Shown here: one piece after another, positions 36,443-47,800 of the stretch
Numbering within the stretch: position 1 is the stretch's first letter
How the letters are laid out: the number at the start of each line of letters is the position of its first letter
Assembly: GCF_029227915.1 (NCBI RefSeq)
Contig: NC_079884.1
Location: 14,570,001 to 14,634,000 of the forward strand
Reading direction: 5' to 3'
Source of the DNA: Hydractinia symbiolongicarpus
Lineage: Eukaryota; Cnidaria; Hydrozoa; Anthoathecata; Hydractiniidae
Length of the DNA: 64,000 nucleotides
The notes under the pieces: model-generated
What the model was told of the DNA's origin: nothing
Database searches by the model: none
The model's input: the letters and a program-made list of their open reading frames with translations, nothing else
Program-made: the position numbers and the translations under genes

Positions 36443-37168
36443 AGGTATATAGGTATAAAAGTAATAAAAAAGTTTTCGTTGAAATTATGTTCTGTTGGTT
36501 AACGTCCTGCGTTTTCCATTGTTGTTGCTTTAAAACATTTCTTTTCTTGCAACCATACAAACAGAAATTTTTCAGCTTCACTCAACAGTTCAGTATCTTG
36601 TTTGAAAACGTTTAAAACGAATTATTCACTTAATTGTTTGCTCATCTGTGCGAAATGAACGTTTTGATATGTTGGTTAAAAAAGTATGCGCAATAAAGTA
36701 TCAATAAATGTTTCGGTTATAATTTTATGCTTCGCTTAATCTACTTCTATCGTTAAAGGTCGTGTTTAACCAATGCTTAATAAGCGGAAAATATTTTCAC
36801 CCAATAAAAAAAATCTCAACGAAAAGAAACCTCTCTAATTCCAGAATATATGAAAATTCTGCGCATCTATAATAAAACACGCAGCTCCAAAACTAAAAAA
36901 ATTAAAATTTCATATTTATGCATTTAATGCCTAGTGATGGCAAGCTCTTTTGATGGGAGGGATATTTTCACTTGGTTAATCATGCGTGAAGGTTGCACCA
37001 CTTATCACCCCGATCCACCACTAAACACCCCAGGTATTTGCTGCAATATGATCACCATGGCGACACTTATAAACAGCTGAACAAGAAACAAACAGAAATT
37101 ATTTGCATTTGAAACAATATATAAGTTTTTGTTAAAATTTTACCACATTATTCTGACAAGCATTGCAC
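36443..37168. promoter_or_regulatory. Shared upstream region of divergent ADAMTS-like and synaptotagmin genes
   Basis: The two start codons lie head to head only 726 bp apart. On the synaptotagmin side there is an exact octamer ATTTGCAT at 37101-37108, the POU-factor site, and a TATA-like TATATAAG at 37118-37125. Both lie within 70 bp of the ATG at 37169. No comparable element was clear on the other side. Promoter function is inferred from layout and motifs. Confidence 0.5.
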
Positions 37169-38428
37169 ATGCGGAAACGATCGACGTTTTTTGAAGCGGA
37201 ACCACCGCTAGGAGCGGCGGAAGCGCCCGCAATTAACGAATCAGATGGACCTGACTTTAAGGAGATATTACAAAAGGTTTTAGAAACTATACGTGTTTAC
37301 TATGGCATATTTTGGGCTTGGCTTGAAACATTGCCATTGAAACCTGAAGAAACTTTAAGTATAGCTGCTGGTATATTATTCATCTTATTTATTGTGACTT
37401 GTTGTGTATGCTGCAGATACTGTTGCCGAGATAAGGAAAAGAAAAAGGAAGTCAAGGATAAATTAGATTTACGGAAAAATCATTTATTTGGTCCACATTA
37501 CGCAGAGAGAGTTCAACCTCGTTTTGACGAAATTGACTATAACATTGAAAGCACGATGTTCGATGCTTTAGCAGAAATTAAACTGGGTCAAGTTAGATTT
37601 TCATTAGACTTCGACAACGAAGAGAATATTGTAGAGATAATCGTGCATGAAGCAAAGGATATTCCCGCAGCTGACATTTCCGGTTACTCTGACCCGTATG
37701 TTAAAGTTTTACTGAAACCTGCTGGTAAAAAAGAATACAAAACAAAAACTAAGAAAAGCACACTATGTCCGGTGTACGAAGAAACCTTTTATATAAAAAA
37801 TGTTACCTACCCAGGGCTAACCAACAGTACTTTATGGTTAAAAGTCTACGATTTTGATAGGTTTGGTGGGCATGATTTGCTGGGTGAAGCAAAAATACCG
37901 GTAAACGATTTAGATTTAACAAAAGGTAAATTAACACAGTGGAGGGTATTGGTACCGGAGTTTAAATCAGAAGTCGGAACATTCGGTAAAAAGACTGGAC
38001 TTGGTGATATATGCATAGGACTCGGTTATTCACCGAACTCCAGTGTTTTAGCTATATTTGTCTTGAGTTGTAAAGACCTACTCTCAGTGGACGACGGAGG
38101 ATTTTCAGATCCATATGTTACTCTCTTTTTAATTCAAGATGGAAAGAAAATCAAGAAAAGGAAAACAACAGTCAAACTTCGAACTTTAAATCCTGCCTTT
38201 AACGAATCGTTTGCGTTCGAAGTCGATTTCGAAAAAATCGAAGAAACTTCCTTACTTTTTGTTGTGGCAGATTATGATAAAGGCCAACCTGGTGAACCAA
38301 TAGGACAGTGTATGATTGGCCAGCTTGGACAAGGCTTGGGAGCAAAACACTGGGAAAAAATGAGAAGGTCGCCTGGAAAGCCGATATGCTTTTGGCATAT
38401 GTTAAAACCTGTGCTTGTGCCAGAATAA
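37169..38428 (+). CDS. Synaptotagmin, intronless
   Basis: Single exon, 419 residues: an integral membrane protein with two C2 domains, the family that acts as calcium sensor for vesicle fusion. A short lumenal N-terminus is followed by a membrane helix (about residues 62-82) and a cysteine cluster TCCVCCRYCC suited to palmitoylation, then a lysine-rich linker. C2A (about 125-250) has the calcium-loop aspartates in SGYSDPYVKV and YDFDRFGGHD. C2B (about 275-400) has GGFSDPYVTL and ADYDKGQPGE; the last loop position is Glu where Asp is usual. The C-terminal tryptophan motif (HWEKM, FWHML) fits. Start: ATG at 37169, the first in-frame ATG. A polyadenylation hexamer AATAAA lies 28 bases after the stop. 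The isoform cannot be assigned. Absence of introns contrasts with its neighbours. Confidence 0.93.
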   Translation: MRKRSTFFEAEPPLGAAEAPAINESDGPDFKEILQKVLETIRVYYGIFWAWLETLPLKPEETLSIAAGILFILFIVTCCVCCRYCCRDKEKKKEVKDKLDLRKNHLFGPHYAERVQPRFDEIDYNIESTMFDALAEIKLGQVRFSLDFDNEENIVEIIVHEAKDIPAADISGYSDPYVKVLLKPAGKKEYKTKTKKSTLCPVYEETFYIKNVTYPGLTNSTLWLKVYDFDRFGGHDLLGEAKIPVNDLDLTKGKLTQWRVLVPEFKSEVGTFGKKTGLGDICIGLGYSPNSSVLAIFVLSCKDLLSVDDGGFSDPYVTLFLIQDGKKIKKRKTTVKLRTLNPAFNESFAFEVDFEKIEETSLLFVVADYDKGQPGEPIGQCMIGQLGQGLGAKHWEKMRRSPGKPICFWHMLKPVLVPE

Positions 38429-38455
38429 CCTTCTCATTGTATTCTCAATTTAACA

Positions 38456-38461
38456 AATAAA
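38456..38461 (+). terminator. Polyadenylation signal of synaptotagmin
   Basis: AATAAA 28 bases after the synaptotagmin stop codon, followed by a CT-rich stretch. Confidence 0.6.
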
Positions 38462-39547
38462 ACTTCCTCTTGCTTTCTCTTGTTACGTTATTTAAAAGCA
38501 AAGATTCGTTATTTGTCGGAAAAACGGATGTTTTTTAGACTTGTTGAAGGAAAGTTCATATAGATAAGACTAATTGCTCCTAACTATGTGTTGATTTTTT
38601 TCATACGTATTTTAAAACCACAGTTTTATTTAAACACGTGTGCATTTCGTAACCACGATAACCTTGTAGTATGGATAAAGTTCATTTTTTTTTCTTTCTT
38701 TCGCACGCTGTGTAATGTGATCCTTTACAATATTATCACCCTGAAAAATCTTAATAGCTGCCGAAAATTGCTGTTTGCCGGATATCTATGACTTGTATAT
38801 ACTTCCGATACCTTCTTCGTGGGTGCTTTTAAGTGCGACACTTCTTTGTCTTGTCAGGAAAGTTGTATACCCGATGGAACATAGTTGCTTAGGGTGAAGG
38901 AAACAATAACAAATTCCTAAACTTCCTTATTATTCAACCTCTGAAAATACAAAATTTCTAAATATACAAGTTTTTTTTTCTTTAAATCATTTCTTAATAA
39001 GAACAAGTTTGCTACTATGAATTTATTTATTGCATTATGAAATTCTTGCAATAGCATATTTATTGGCTAGGTTTGAAAAATTAAACGTTAGTTGGGGTGT
39101 GACCATCACTTTTAGTGATATATATATATATATAGTAAAGTATATATAATGATGACAAATATATAAACAGGAAAATAATAAAACGAGATATAACAAAAAC
39201 GTAACATTGTAAATATACCGTCACCAAGTAAATTATGCAATGCGTTTCCCTTTAAGACAAAAAACAAATACTTAAGGGATGCAATCGATGACTAAAGCAA
39301 TTTACGCATTTATTGATTGAGTTTTAAAGTAAGTTCCTGTGAAATCTTCAGTTACGTAAAAATGTCTTGTTGTCAAATTTAATAGCTTTCACCTTTTAAT
39401 TAACGCACAAAGAATAAAACGAGGGTAATAAATTATTCGCAGAGCTTTAGATAATTATTTCTTTATGACATTTACTAATTAAATGCCACACCTTATCAAG
39501 TAATTAAATTTCTACACAGTGAAGACCTAACAAAAATTTCCTTTTTT
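38462..39547. other. Intergenic DNA between convergent genes
   Basis: About 1.1 kb of AT-rich DNA between the 3' ends of synaptotagmin and chitin synthase. A (TA)n microsatellite lies at about 39118-39135. No gene seen. Confidence 0.7.
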
Positions 39548-42500
39548 TCAGTACATATCATTGACGATGCCCATATTTGGAGCACTATTAAATTGAGATG
39601 CTCTTTCTTTAGCTTGAATTGTTCTTCTCTGGGATCTTCTTCTTAAGTTGAAGCCAATGATTTCTTGTACCTCTTCCAATTCCTCTCTGGACGGTTCTTC
39701 TAGCAGATCTTCGTCATTAAAGGACCAATTCTTGTTTCCTCTACTACCAGGTTTAAATGGAGTTCTTGCAATGAAATGCAACCATGTTGAGATGCGATGC
39801 ACAAGCAAGGTACCAAACTGCATGCACATAATGATAGCATAGACAATCAAGAAGGCAACGCTCAAGAAATTCGAGTTGAATATGGTCAGCTTGTTTCCTT
39901 GGTTTAATATAGCCAACATGATGGTCAGCCATAGGATATTACAGACGGCAAACACGACTAAGGCCGAGTTACGTAACTCAAATAATTTCGAGTGCAATTC
40001 CTCACTCTGTGAAAAAGCGGCTTGTTCGGTCAATAAGCAAATCTTACGTAACCGATCCCAGAACATGAATTCTTCAGGAGCGTCTTCTGCTAGTTGATAT
40101 GTTTGGACTCGTTCTAACGCTAATTTCGCTTGTCGGATTTTTCTTTGACCTATAATCATAAAAGAAAACGTCAGATAAAGTTACAAAATTTTAATTCCAT
40201 TTTTTTCAAAATGCATTTTTTTGTGCTTACCTGATGTTGGATACTTCAGTTGTTTGATGGCTTTGATCAATTTTTTCACATGACCAGGCTTGGTGATTTC
40301 AAATGTTGACGATAAAGTTTTTTTGTCCATCAATTTCAAATCAGCAAGAGCGTTAGGCTCAGCATATGAATTTGCTTCAAAAGATTCCCAGTAGTCTTGC
40401 AGGCCGAGAACCATAAGCCATTCGTAGACATCTTCCTGCAATGCAACAAGTGTAATTTTTATTGTTCCATAATTCCATAATATGCTTAATACAAAATAAA
40501 AAATCAGATTTCATGTTTGTCAGAAGAGAACACTTACCGGGACGTCCTGGTCAATCTCCTCCGGGGGGAGTCTGTCAATTTCGTTCAAGATCTTCTTTCT
40601 ATGTCCACGATTGTCAATTCCAATTTCAACCAACTCTTGCTCTTTTAGGCCCATCAAGAAAGTGGTATCATCGTAACCAGCTTCCTTGAATTTCTTGATG
40701 TATCTTGTGTAAGGTCCATCCAGCCAATCTTCGATATTCATGGTGATATAGAAGTCAGATATGTCTGAATCAGCATCTCCAATGTACACACCATTTTGGT
40801 TGTATCCTATTGAAAAAAAAGGTTGAGATTTTGACATTGCTTGTTTACAATTATTGGCGCTCATACTTAATTGAATGAAGCAAGAAGATTGTAAAAATAC
40901 CAAAATGTATCCTTACCATTTCCGTAGGCGTGATCGTAATCCAAGTCTCCAACGATATAGCTTCTTTCCCGTTGAATGTTCTGAGGTCTTCTCTGACTTT
41001 GATATCGTCCCATTCTATTGTGACTTCGTGCAAAACGAACTTGTCTTCTTTCATCTGAAGTAAATGCATCGCTGCTAGTAACTGAGATAATGTCTGAGCC
41101 GGGATTCTCATCATATTCAATTTCTTCGATTTCATCACCATTTTGGAGCAAACTTTGTCTTTCTTCTGATGTGCTTTTTTCCTTTGACTTCTTTCTGTCG
41201 GATTTTTTCTTTTTATCCTCTTCCTCTTCCTCTTCTACTGGAACAACAACAACTGGTTTTTGAAGTAATTTATCTCTTTCATCTTTAAAACAACAAAAGA
41301 AGACTTCTCTAAATTTAAACCACAATCTATGATACCATGCCATTTCTTCTGTGTTGACCTTTCCTTTTTTGACCGCTGACTCTCGAGTACCTAAAAATTT
41401 ACATAAATTAGATTATAGATATGCCGCTATGGAGGGAGTATTGATCAACGTATTTTTAAACATAATCATAGTTAAGTCAAGTGAATGTTAAAGATTTTTA
41501 AAAGTCACAAGGTCTCCTTACCCCAAGATCGATCTGTGATGTTGACCAAAGAATAAATCATCAAAAAGATGTAACCAGAAGGCAAGCACAACAAGTACCA
41601 CATTCCGTGAATCAATTGAACACATTCACTGCCATGCAAAAGGGCTGTTGTCATAAACAAACCAATCAAAAAGAATAAAAACACAGTTGGTGGTGTGAAC
41701 TGGAAACTGAATTTTTCTTGAATTGGAATACCCGTAAGAGTGGCGTTATATAGTTTCACTTCTTGACTTGTAAGGACTTTTCGGGTATCATTATTACTGA
41801 AGTAGATGAAACGTTCAACTCCAAACCTTCTTTGCTTATCTATATCGTCTGCTACCTGTAATGGAAAAATACGAAATTAACGAAAGTTAACGTGAAAATT
41901 TTAATGTCTCATAAATAGTCAAGTTTTAAAATTAAACCCTATGTATAAAACTATAGCTTATTTGATAGTGTATTCTTTATGGACATACCTGAATCATCAA
42001 ACCAACAATAGTGATAGTCATAACCATTGAGTAAATGAAGGTTAGATATTGAGCAGATTTGAGTTGAGTTTTTTGACTGAACTTCAAGCAGATAAACACG
42101 TATATCAGTACTACTAACAAATTCACAAAAAACATTTCGGTGAGATTCACAAATCGTGGATAAGCTGCGTGTAAACCAGACGAAACCAACAAGAGGACAG
42201 TTCCAGGACTAATAAAAAAACAAAAAAAAGGTAAATCAGTGTAATCTTATAAGACTTGCATAGTTACAATTTTATGCATTAAGTAATATAAGACGATGGA
42301 AAGTGATAAAATTGCTTTAACACATCCGCTAGTTTAAACATGAATTGTTTTGAATTCCAGAAAGAGTGGTTAGAAAAGTGACTTACCCAATGACCGTTGA
42401 GATCAACATAAGCACTTGATAGATGACGAATATAAGATTGATATCGTCGTTGCTTCGGCGAATTCTGGCTTGTGTTTGAACCATCACAGCTTGATTGGCC

Positions 42501-45500
42501 AATGTAGATGGACCCCATCTACGACGTTGTTTGAAAAACTCATCAAAAGTATCGGGACAGTAGGTCGAGTCAGTTGAAGAAGCACAATAGTCCAATCTCC
42601 ATCCACGTTCAATCATCAAGGTACATAACCAACGATCTTCACCTAAAATCGTGACAAACAATGAATTATATCTCTGCTGGATCATAGAAAGGCTTTTTTT
42701 CTAGAAAGACTTGGGGATAAATCATTTTAACTTACCCATATCCTTTGTTAAGAAATCCAAAGCACATTCCACAGAAGATGCATAGGTTGGTAAAATATCT
42801 TGAAGTGCACGACACCGATAGACCGAGAAGCATCCCGGTGAACAAAGTACAGATCCCATAACGTGCTCAGCAACCTATAATGCACACGTCACTTTATATA
42901 TATATCAAATTTATCACATGATTACATTAAAGATTTTTAGTGCACAGTATATTTTTTATTATTGGCACAGCATCAAGAGAACCTTACCTTTAATAGCCAA
43001 TGACCAATAGCGTAATCAAAGATCTGATACCAAACAAGAGGCCCAGATCCCATAGGATGAGTTCGTCCACACACAGCACCAACGGAAGGATCACGACTCA
43101 TGAAGTCCATTAAGGCAGATACATCTTCTGGATGGAATTTCACGTCAGCATCAGTAGTCAGAATAAAACTGTGATCTTGGTTGCCTGGAAATAAGATGAC
43201 TTTAACTTGCAGTTACAAGTTACACAAATACTTATGTTGCCTTAACAAAAGTTCAAAAATGTTCAAAGAAGGAGGGAAGAATGAGAACTCACCTCTCTCT
43301 CTGTAGTCCAAAACATAGGACATGTACATAACTTGACTCCATCGTTTCTTGTTTTTGACTTTAAAGTTATCCTTCATATGAATATGAAACGGCATTCCAC
43401 CGGGTAAAGTCCATTTTAGTTCCATTCCGTAGGGAGTATCAAGCTTAATGACATCTTCATATTTCACTTGAACAGTGTGTGGAAGAAGCGAGATAAGTTG
43501 GATGGCGAAGGTTTTCAATGTTTTATCTCGTACACCATCGTCAAACCAAATATGTGATTCAAACATTCTACCTTCATGTCGTCTTGCTCGATCAACACCT
43601 GCGAGGGAGTACAAAAGTTGTTCCATTTCGTAGTCGGCTTCGTGGTACATTGTTGTGCAAATGTAAACTTGACTTTTCTTAACCAGTGAGCGATAATTGA
43701 CGAAGTATTCATTGGTAGCTTCATTCTTTCTGTTCAAAAGGATGTTTTGTTCCAAAAGCGAACCTGATTGAGAAATAAGAAAATAATTAATGTTAACACA
43801 ATTAAAACAGAGTTAAACAAATCATAGTTGTTAAGCAATATTTTTTAGGTCTTTATTTTAAATACATATAACCTACCATCATAGGTAGGCACCCAGAACA
43901 AAGTTGCTTCATCTGCCATGATAAAATCTTGACTCTTCCATGCATAATATGTTGTCGCGAAAAATTGTCCTAACCACAGTGCCACACTGAGTAAAGCAAC
44001 GTATTTCCCATGATTGTCGTACATGTGTGTGTCACATGGACCGACGCCAAAGAAGTCGCATTCTTGCGTCAAAACAATGCCAATGCAGAGAGGTGTTGAC
44101 AGGGTTAACGGGATAGCAAAACACAAACGCTGGAGAGTGATCATGCATCCCACCCAGGAGGTGTGGTAACCGACAAAACTTGCTACGATTTGTAAAATGA
44201 ACATAGCAAAAAGTTGGTTGTCGTTGGTGATTCCGGAAAAGCCTTCGTACGTTTTCGTGATATCAGCAACTTCGAACAAGTAAACAAAGAAAGTAACGAA
44301 CACGGGGATGGCGATTAACTTGATTAAGCAATTGATGAGGGTGGCTTTGCCACGTGACGTGTTTGTTTGGACGATAATTTTTTTCGCGTCGTCCTTAATG
44401 GATGTTTCCTTCCTCTTCATCTTACTTGTACCATCGAAATCCAAGTCATCTTCAGTTGAGGCGCTGTTTCGGAAATACCTAACTCGGTGGTTTTTTGGTA
44501 ATTTTGTTTGTTCCAGACCTTCTTCTGATATATCGCTCCAAACATAAGCCAAGTCATGGTCGATTTGGACCTTACGTAATTTTGGACTCCAGGCAAGACT
44601 TAGCAAGATGATAGATACAGGAATGATAATTATAGTTTCTGTTGATGATCCCCATATCTACAAAACAAAATGACGAATAATTTCAATTTATGATTTTTTA
44701 CTCTTTCTTTTACTTTTAAAAAAGTTTTTTTAATTTTAGGTGGTTAAGTGCATGATTTCTAATAAATCGATTTTTCATGAAAAACGTGACTGTTAGTCAC
44801 ATGCCGTTGTGGTCGAAAAAAACTGTAATATAATCTAAATTAAATGCATCGTTGAACAAAAACTAATTTAATTATTCACCCTCCACCTTAGATAAATACT
44901 GTAACTTACTAAATAGATGATCCCGCTAATACCACCAACTTGAAAGATAAATGCGACAACGGCGAGTGCAATGTTTTGCTTATGTCTTCGACGTCGTTTC
45001 TCATACAAAGCAGTAGAGAGGTCCATTTCTTTTTCCAAGGATAAAGCCTTTAGTTCTTTAAAAAATTGTGTGATAACAGGGAAAACGAAGACTGCGTTCA
45101 TTAAAATAAGGATAATATCTGTGTCATTAACTTTGTTGACAAGGCCAACAAAAAAGAGCGACAAGCCAGCTACTTCAATTAGTGTTCCGATGCCACCCTA
45201 AAAATATAGGGTATTGAAGGTATTAAAGGTATTGAAATTAAAAACAAAAAAGTTTTAAATTTATATAACAAGCACTAATAAAAGTCAAAAAATATTTACC
45301 CATAAGATAGCTAGCTTGGTAGGCCACGGATGAGTAATTTTTCGGCAGGTAGTGATGAACAGCGTCAATAAGGTATATGCAGGCGGGATCATTAATACCA
45401 AACACAGCATCACAAACGAAGTTTCCCGCTGACAGCCTGATAAATTATTTTCAGAACACGCGTACTTGTTGTCGATTGTAAAATTATTATTCGGATCAGG

Positions 45501-46019
45501 TACGTTCTTGACTGCTAAACGTTTTGCGATGGATAAAATGGATAGTTTACTTGCGACGACGCAAAATAAAGTTACACAAGCTAATATGAGAGCGAGGAGC
45601 AATTTTAACAATGATAAAGCTCGAGACGGTTTCTTGTACCATCTGTGCATATGGGAGTCTTGATCCTTCCGTTCCACTGTGAACGGTTTGTCAGCTATCG
45701 TTGTCGCAGACTGAGAATATGAGTGACCAGATACACTCCCCTCTATCATTTTACCTCTATCAGAGCCAGCATGACTTGGTCCGTTCATGTAAGTACCCAT
45801 CTCGCTTGCTTTGCCCACTGCTGATCCGACATCAAAATCATTGTAATCGTAAACTAGATTCTGATTGGCTTGGTTAATCAAACGCAAACCAGAATCGTAA
45901 CTTCGTTCAGACTCGTTTTCAAAATCTCTCGCACGAGGTTCTCTTTCGTATTCATACATCTCCATGTTATCCCTTGGTTGTGCTTCTTCAACATCCTCCA
46001 CCGTGACATTGTCAGCCAT
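39548..46019 (-). CDS. CHS: Chitin synthase (type 2 family) with two SAM domains
   Basis: Thirteen exons join in frame: 46019-45300, 45197-44910, 44657-43877, 43763-43293, 43184-42988, 42874-42736, 42642-42387, 42208-41989, 41855-41522, 41390-40917, 40806-40538, 40435-40231, 40149-39548. They encode 1651 residues. It polymerises N-acetylglucosamine from UDP-GlcNAc into chitin at the plasma membrane. The cytosolic N-terminus (about 140 residues) is acidic, followed by several membrane helices. The catalytic GT2 core shows CTTMYHE (632-638), FDDG (670-673), TDADVKF (764-770), GEDRW (866-870) and QRRRWGPST (from 904), all signature motifs. A second helix cluster and the motif SWGTRES (about 1134-1140) follow. 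Then a Lys/Glu/Ser-rich cytosolic segment, two SAM-like domains (about 1305-1375 and 1384-1450), and a further hydrophobic region (about 1500-1560). The SAM pair suggests self-assembly or docking. Chitin synthase fits perisarc or cuticle formation in cnidarians (inference). Confidence 0.96.
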
Positions 46020-47471
46020 GTCTTTTCTTCAGTATACTACCCTTCCTCTTTTTTATTATAAATATATTCAAATATTCTTTAATTTATTTCAACATATATA
46101 TTTCGTCTTCTTCTTAATATTTCTTCAAACTTTTTTTTGTTACGTTCCTTCGGCCAGCGATGAAACCGCTTACTGTCTTCAGCTAGAAGCACTCATTTGT
46201 TTTTAATAACGACAACTAAACCGAATCAATTTCATAAGCGTCATTGCTTAAATGTCAAGCGCGTTGTCATTTTTCATATCTTTTGTAATTACAGTTACAT
46301 AACCTCGTTCTTTTCATTGAAAAGAAGTTACGAAACTCGTTAAAAATCTTTTGTGTAATTGCTTTGTAATTATATCCTCATAACACGATCATAAAAATAT
46401 ATTTCTGTTACCGCTTGAGGAATGCATTTAATGATTGACTGTCATCGTACGTCAATATCGCTACCCTTTTTAGAAACCAATACGATCAAGCACATGTGAC
46501 GCGTATTTCATACCTCGCGTTTAATACCGCACAATCGAACTCAGCTCAAACACGTTAGATCTTTACCACAAGATTCTAAATTCAAATTTTTTTCATGAGG
46601 AAAATAAAAGCTAGAAACGTTATAGCTTTCGTTGTCCAATGGGATGCTTTTATTTTTCCTGTCGATGGGAACAGGTTTTTTTTCCCAAAAATGAAACCGA
46701 CTGTGTCCACATAAATGATGGAATCATTAGTTACTTTGTTTCAAATTATCTACATTTCGAATAAAAAAAAAACAATGGGTAAATCTGTGATAACAAAACA
46801 CAACTATTAAAGTTACAAAAATCGCAAAACAAATCTAAATATTTTTGTCGTAATTTAATTTTTAATATGCTTAACTTGAATCTCTGGTGATATAACCCGG
46901 GAAATCCGTTCGGAATAGATTTTTAACAATTACTACAGAAAAAGATGGGTATTCTGCATCCGAAAAAGAATGAATAATGTTATGTTTTTATCTAATGACA
47001 ACATCGTAAACATCGTCGAACGGTTAAGAAAAGGAAGGAACAGTTGAAAATCCCATAGAAAGAGAGAGAGAAAGAAAGAATGAAAATTTCCTGCACAGCA
47101 TTGTGGATAAGAAAAAAATAATGAAATTTTAGTAGCTACAAATGCAATGGAAAGAAATACCTAGTTGTTGAAAAGATAAAACGGAAAAATAACAGATGAT
47201 TTTTAAAACAATACTATGCAGTATTTTAATTTCCAGACTCTCACATTTCTCCGTTGGGAACATTGGTAACTAGTTGTATTAATTCACGATAATTAATTTA
47301 TTTGTTAAAAAATTAGTTAGATAATTGTATCGTTTAGTAACGAAGTTACTTGAGACGATGCTTGTTAGTATGAAATGTGTTTGTCTTGGCTACCAAGTTT
47401 TTTTGTCATTTAATAGCATCCGACCATCAATACAAACACGTGCTTAATATAGGCTTGTAAACAACAAGTAC

Positions 47472-47800
47472 CTTTGTTTATTTGTACCTCTTTTCAGACA
47501 CAGCTTTGTTTATTTGTACCTCTTTTCAGACACATCTTTGTTTATTTGTACCTCTTTTCAGACACAGCTGTGTTTATTTATGTTTTTTTCCAGTCATATT
47601 TTCGTTTATATGTACCTCTTTCCAGTCACACTTTGTTTAGTCGCATCTTTGTTTATTTGCACCTGTTTCCAGTCACACTTGTTTATATGCACCTGTTTCC
47701 AGTCACATTTTTTATTACCTGTATGTTTGTTTAGATGCACTTTTGTTTATGTGTACCTTTTTTAAGTCACACTTTTATTCACTTGCACCTTCTTCCAGTC
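47472..47800. repeat. 32-bp minisatellite
   Basis: Units CTTTGTTTATTTGTACCTCT plus TTTCAGACACA repeat with a period of 32 at 47472, 47504 and 47536, then decay rightwards into TTTCCAGTCACA variants to about 47800, roughly nine or ten units in all. The left units are nearly identical, which suggests recent expansion at that edge. The open frames here are by-products of the repeat. Confidence 0.9.

Noticed and set aside
41505-46061. Plus-strand frames opposite chitin synthase exons
   Set aside because: They are antisense shadows of well-supported coding exons.
47474-47765. Two overlapping repetitive open frames
   Set aside because: They are the translation of the 32-bp minisatellite in two frames.
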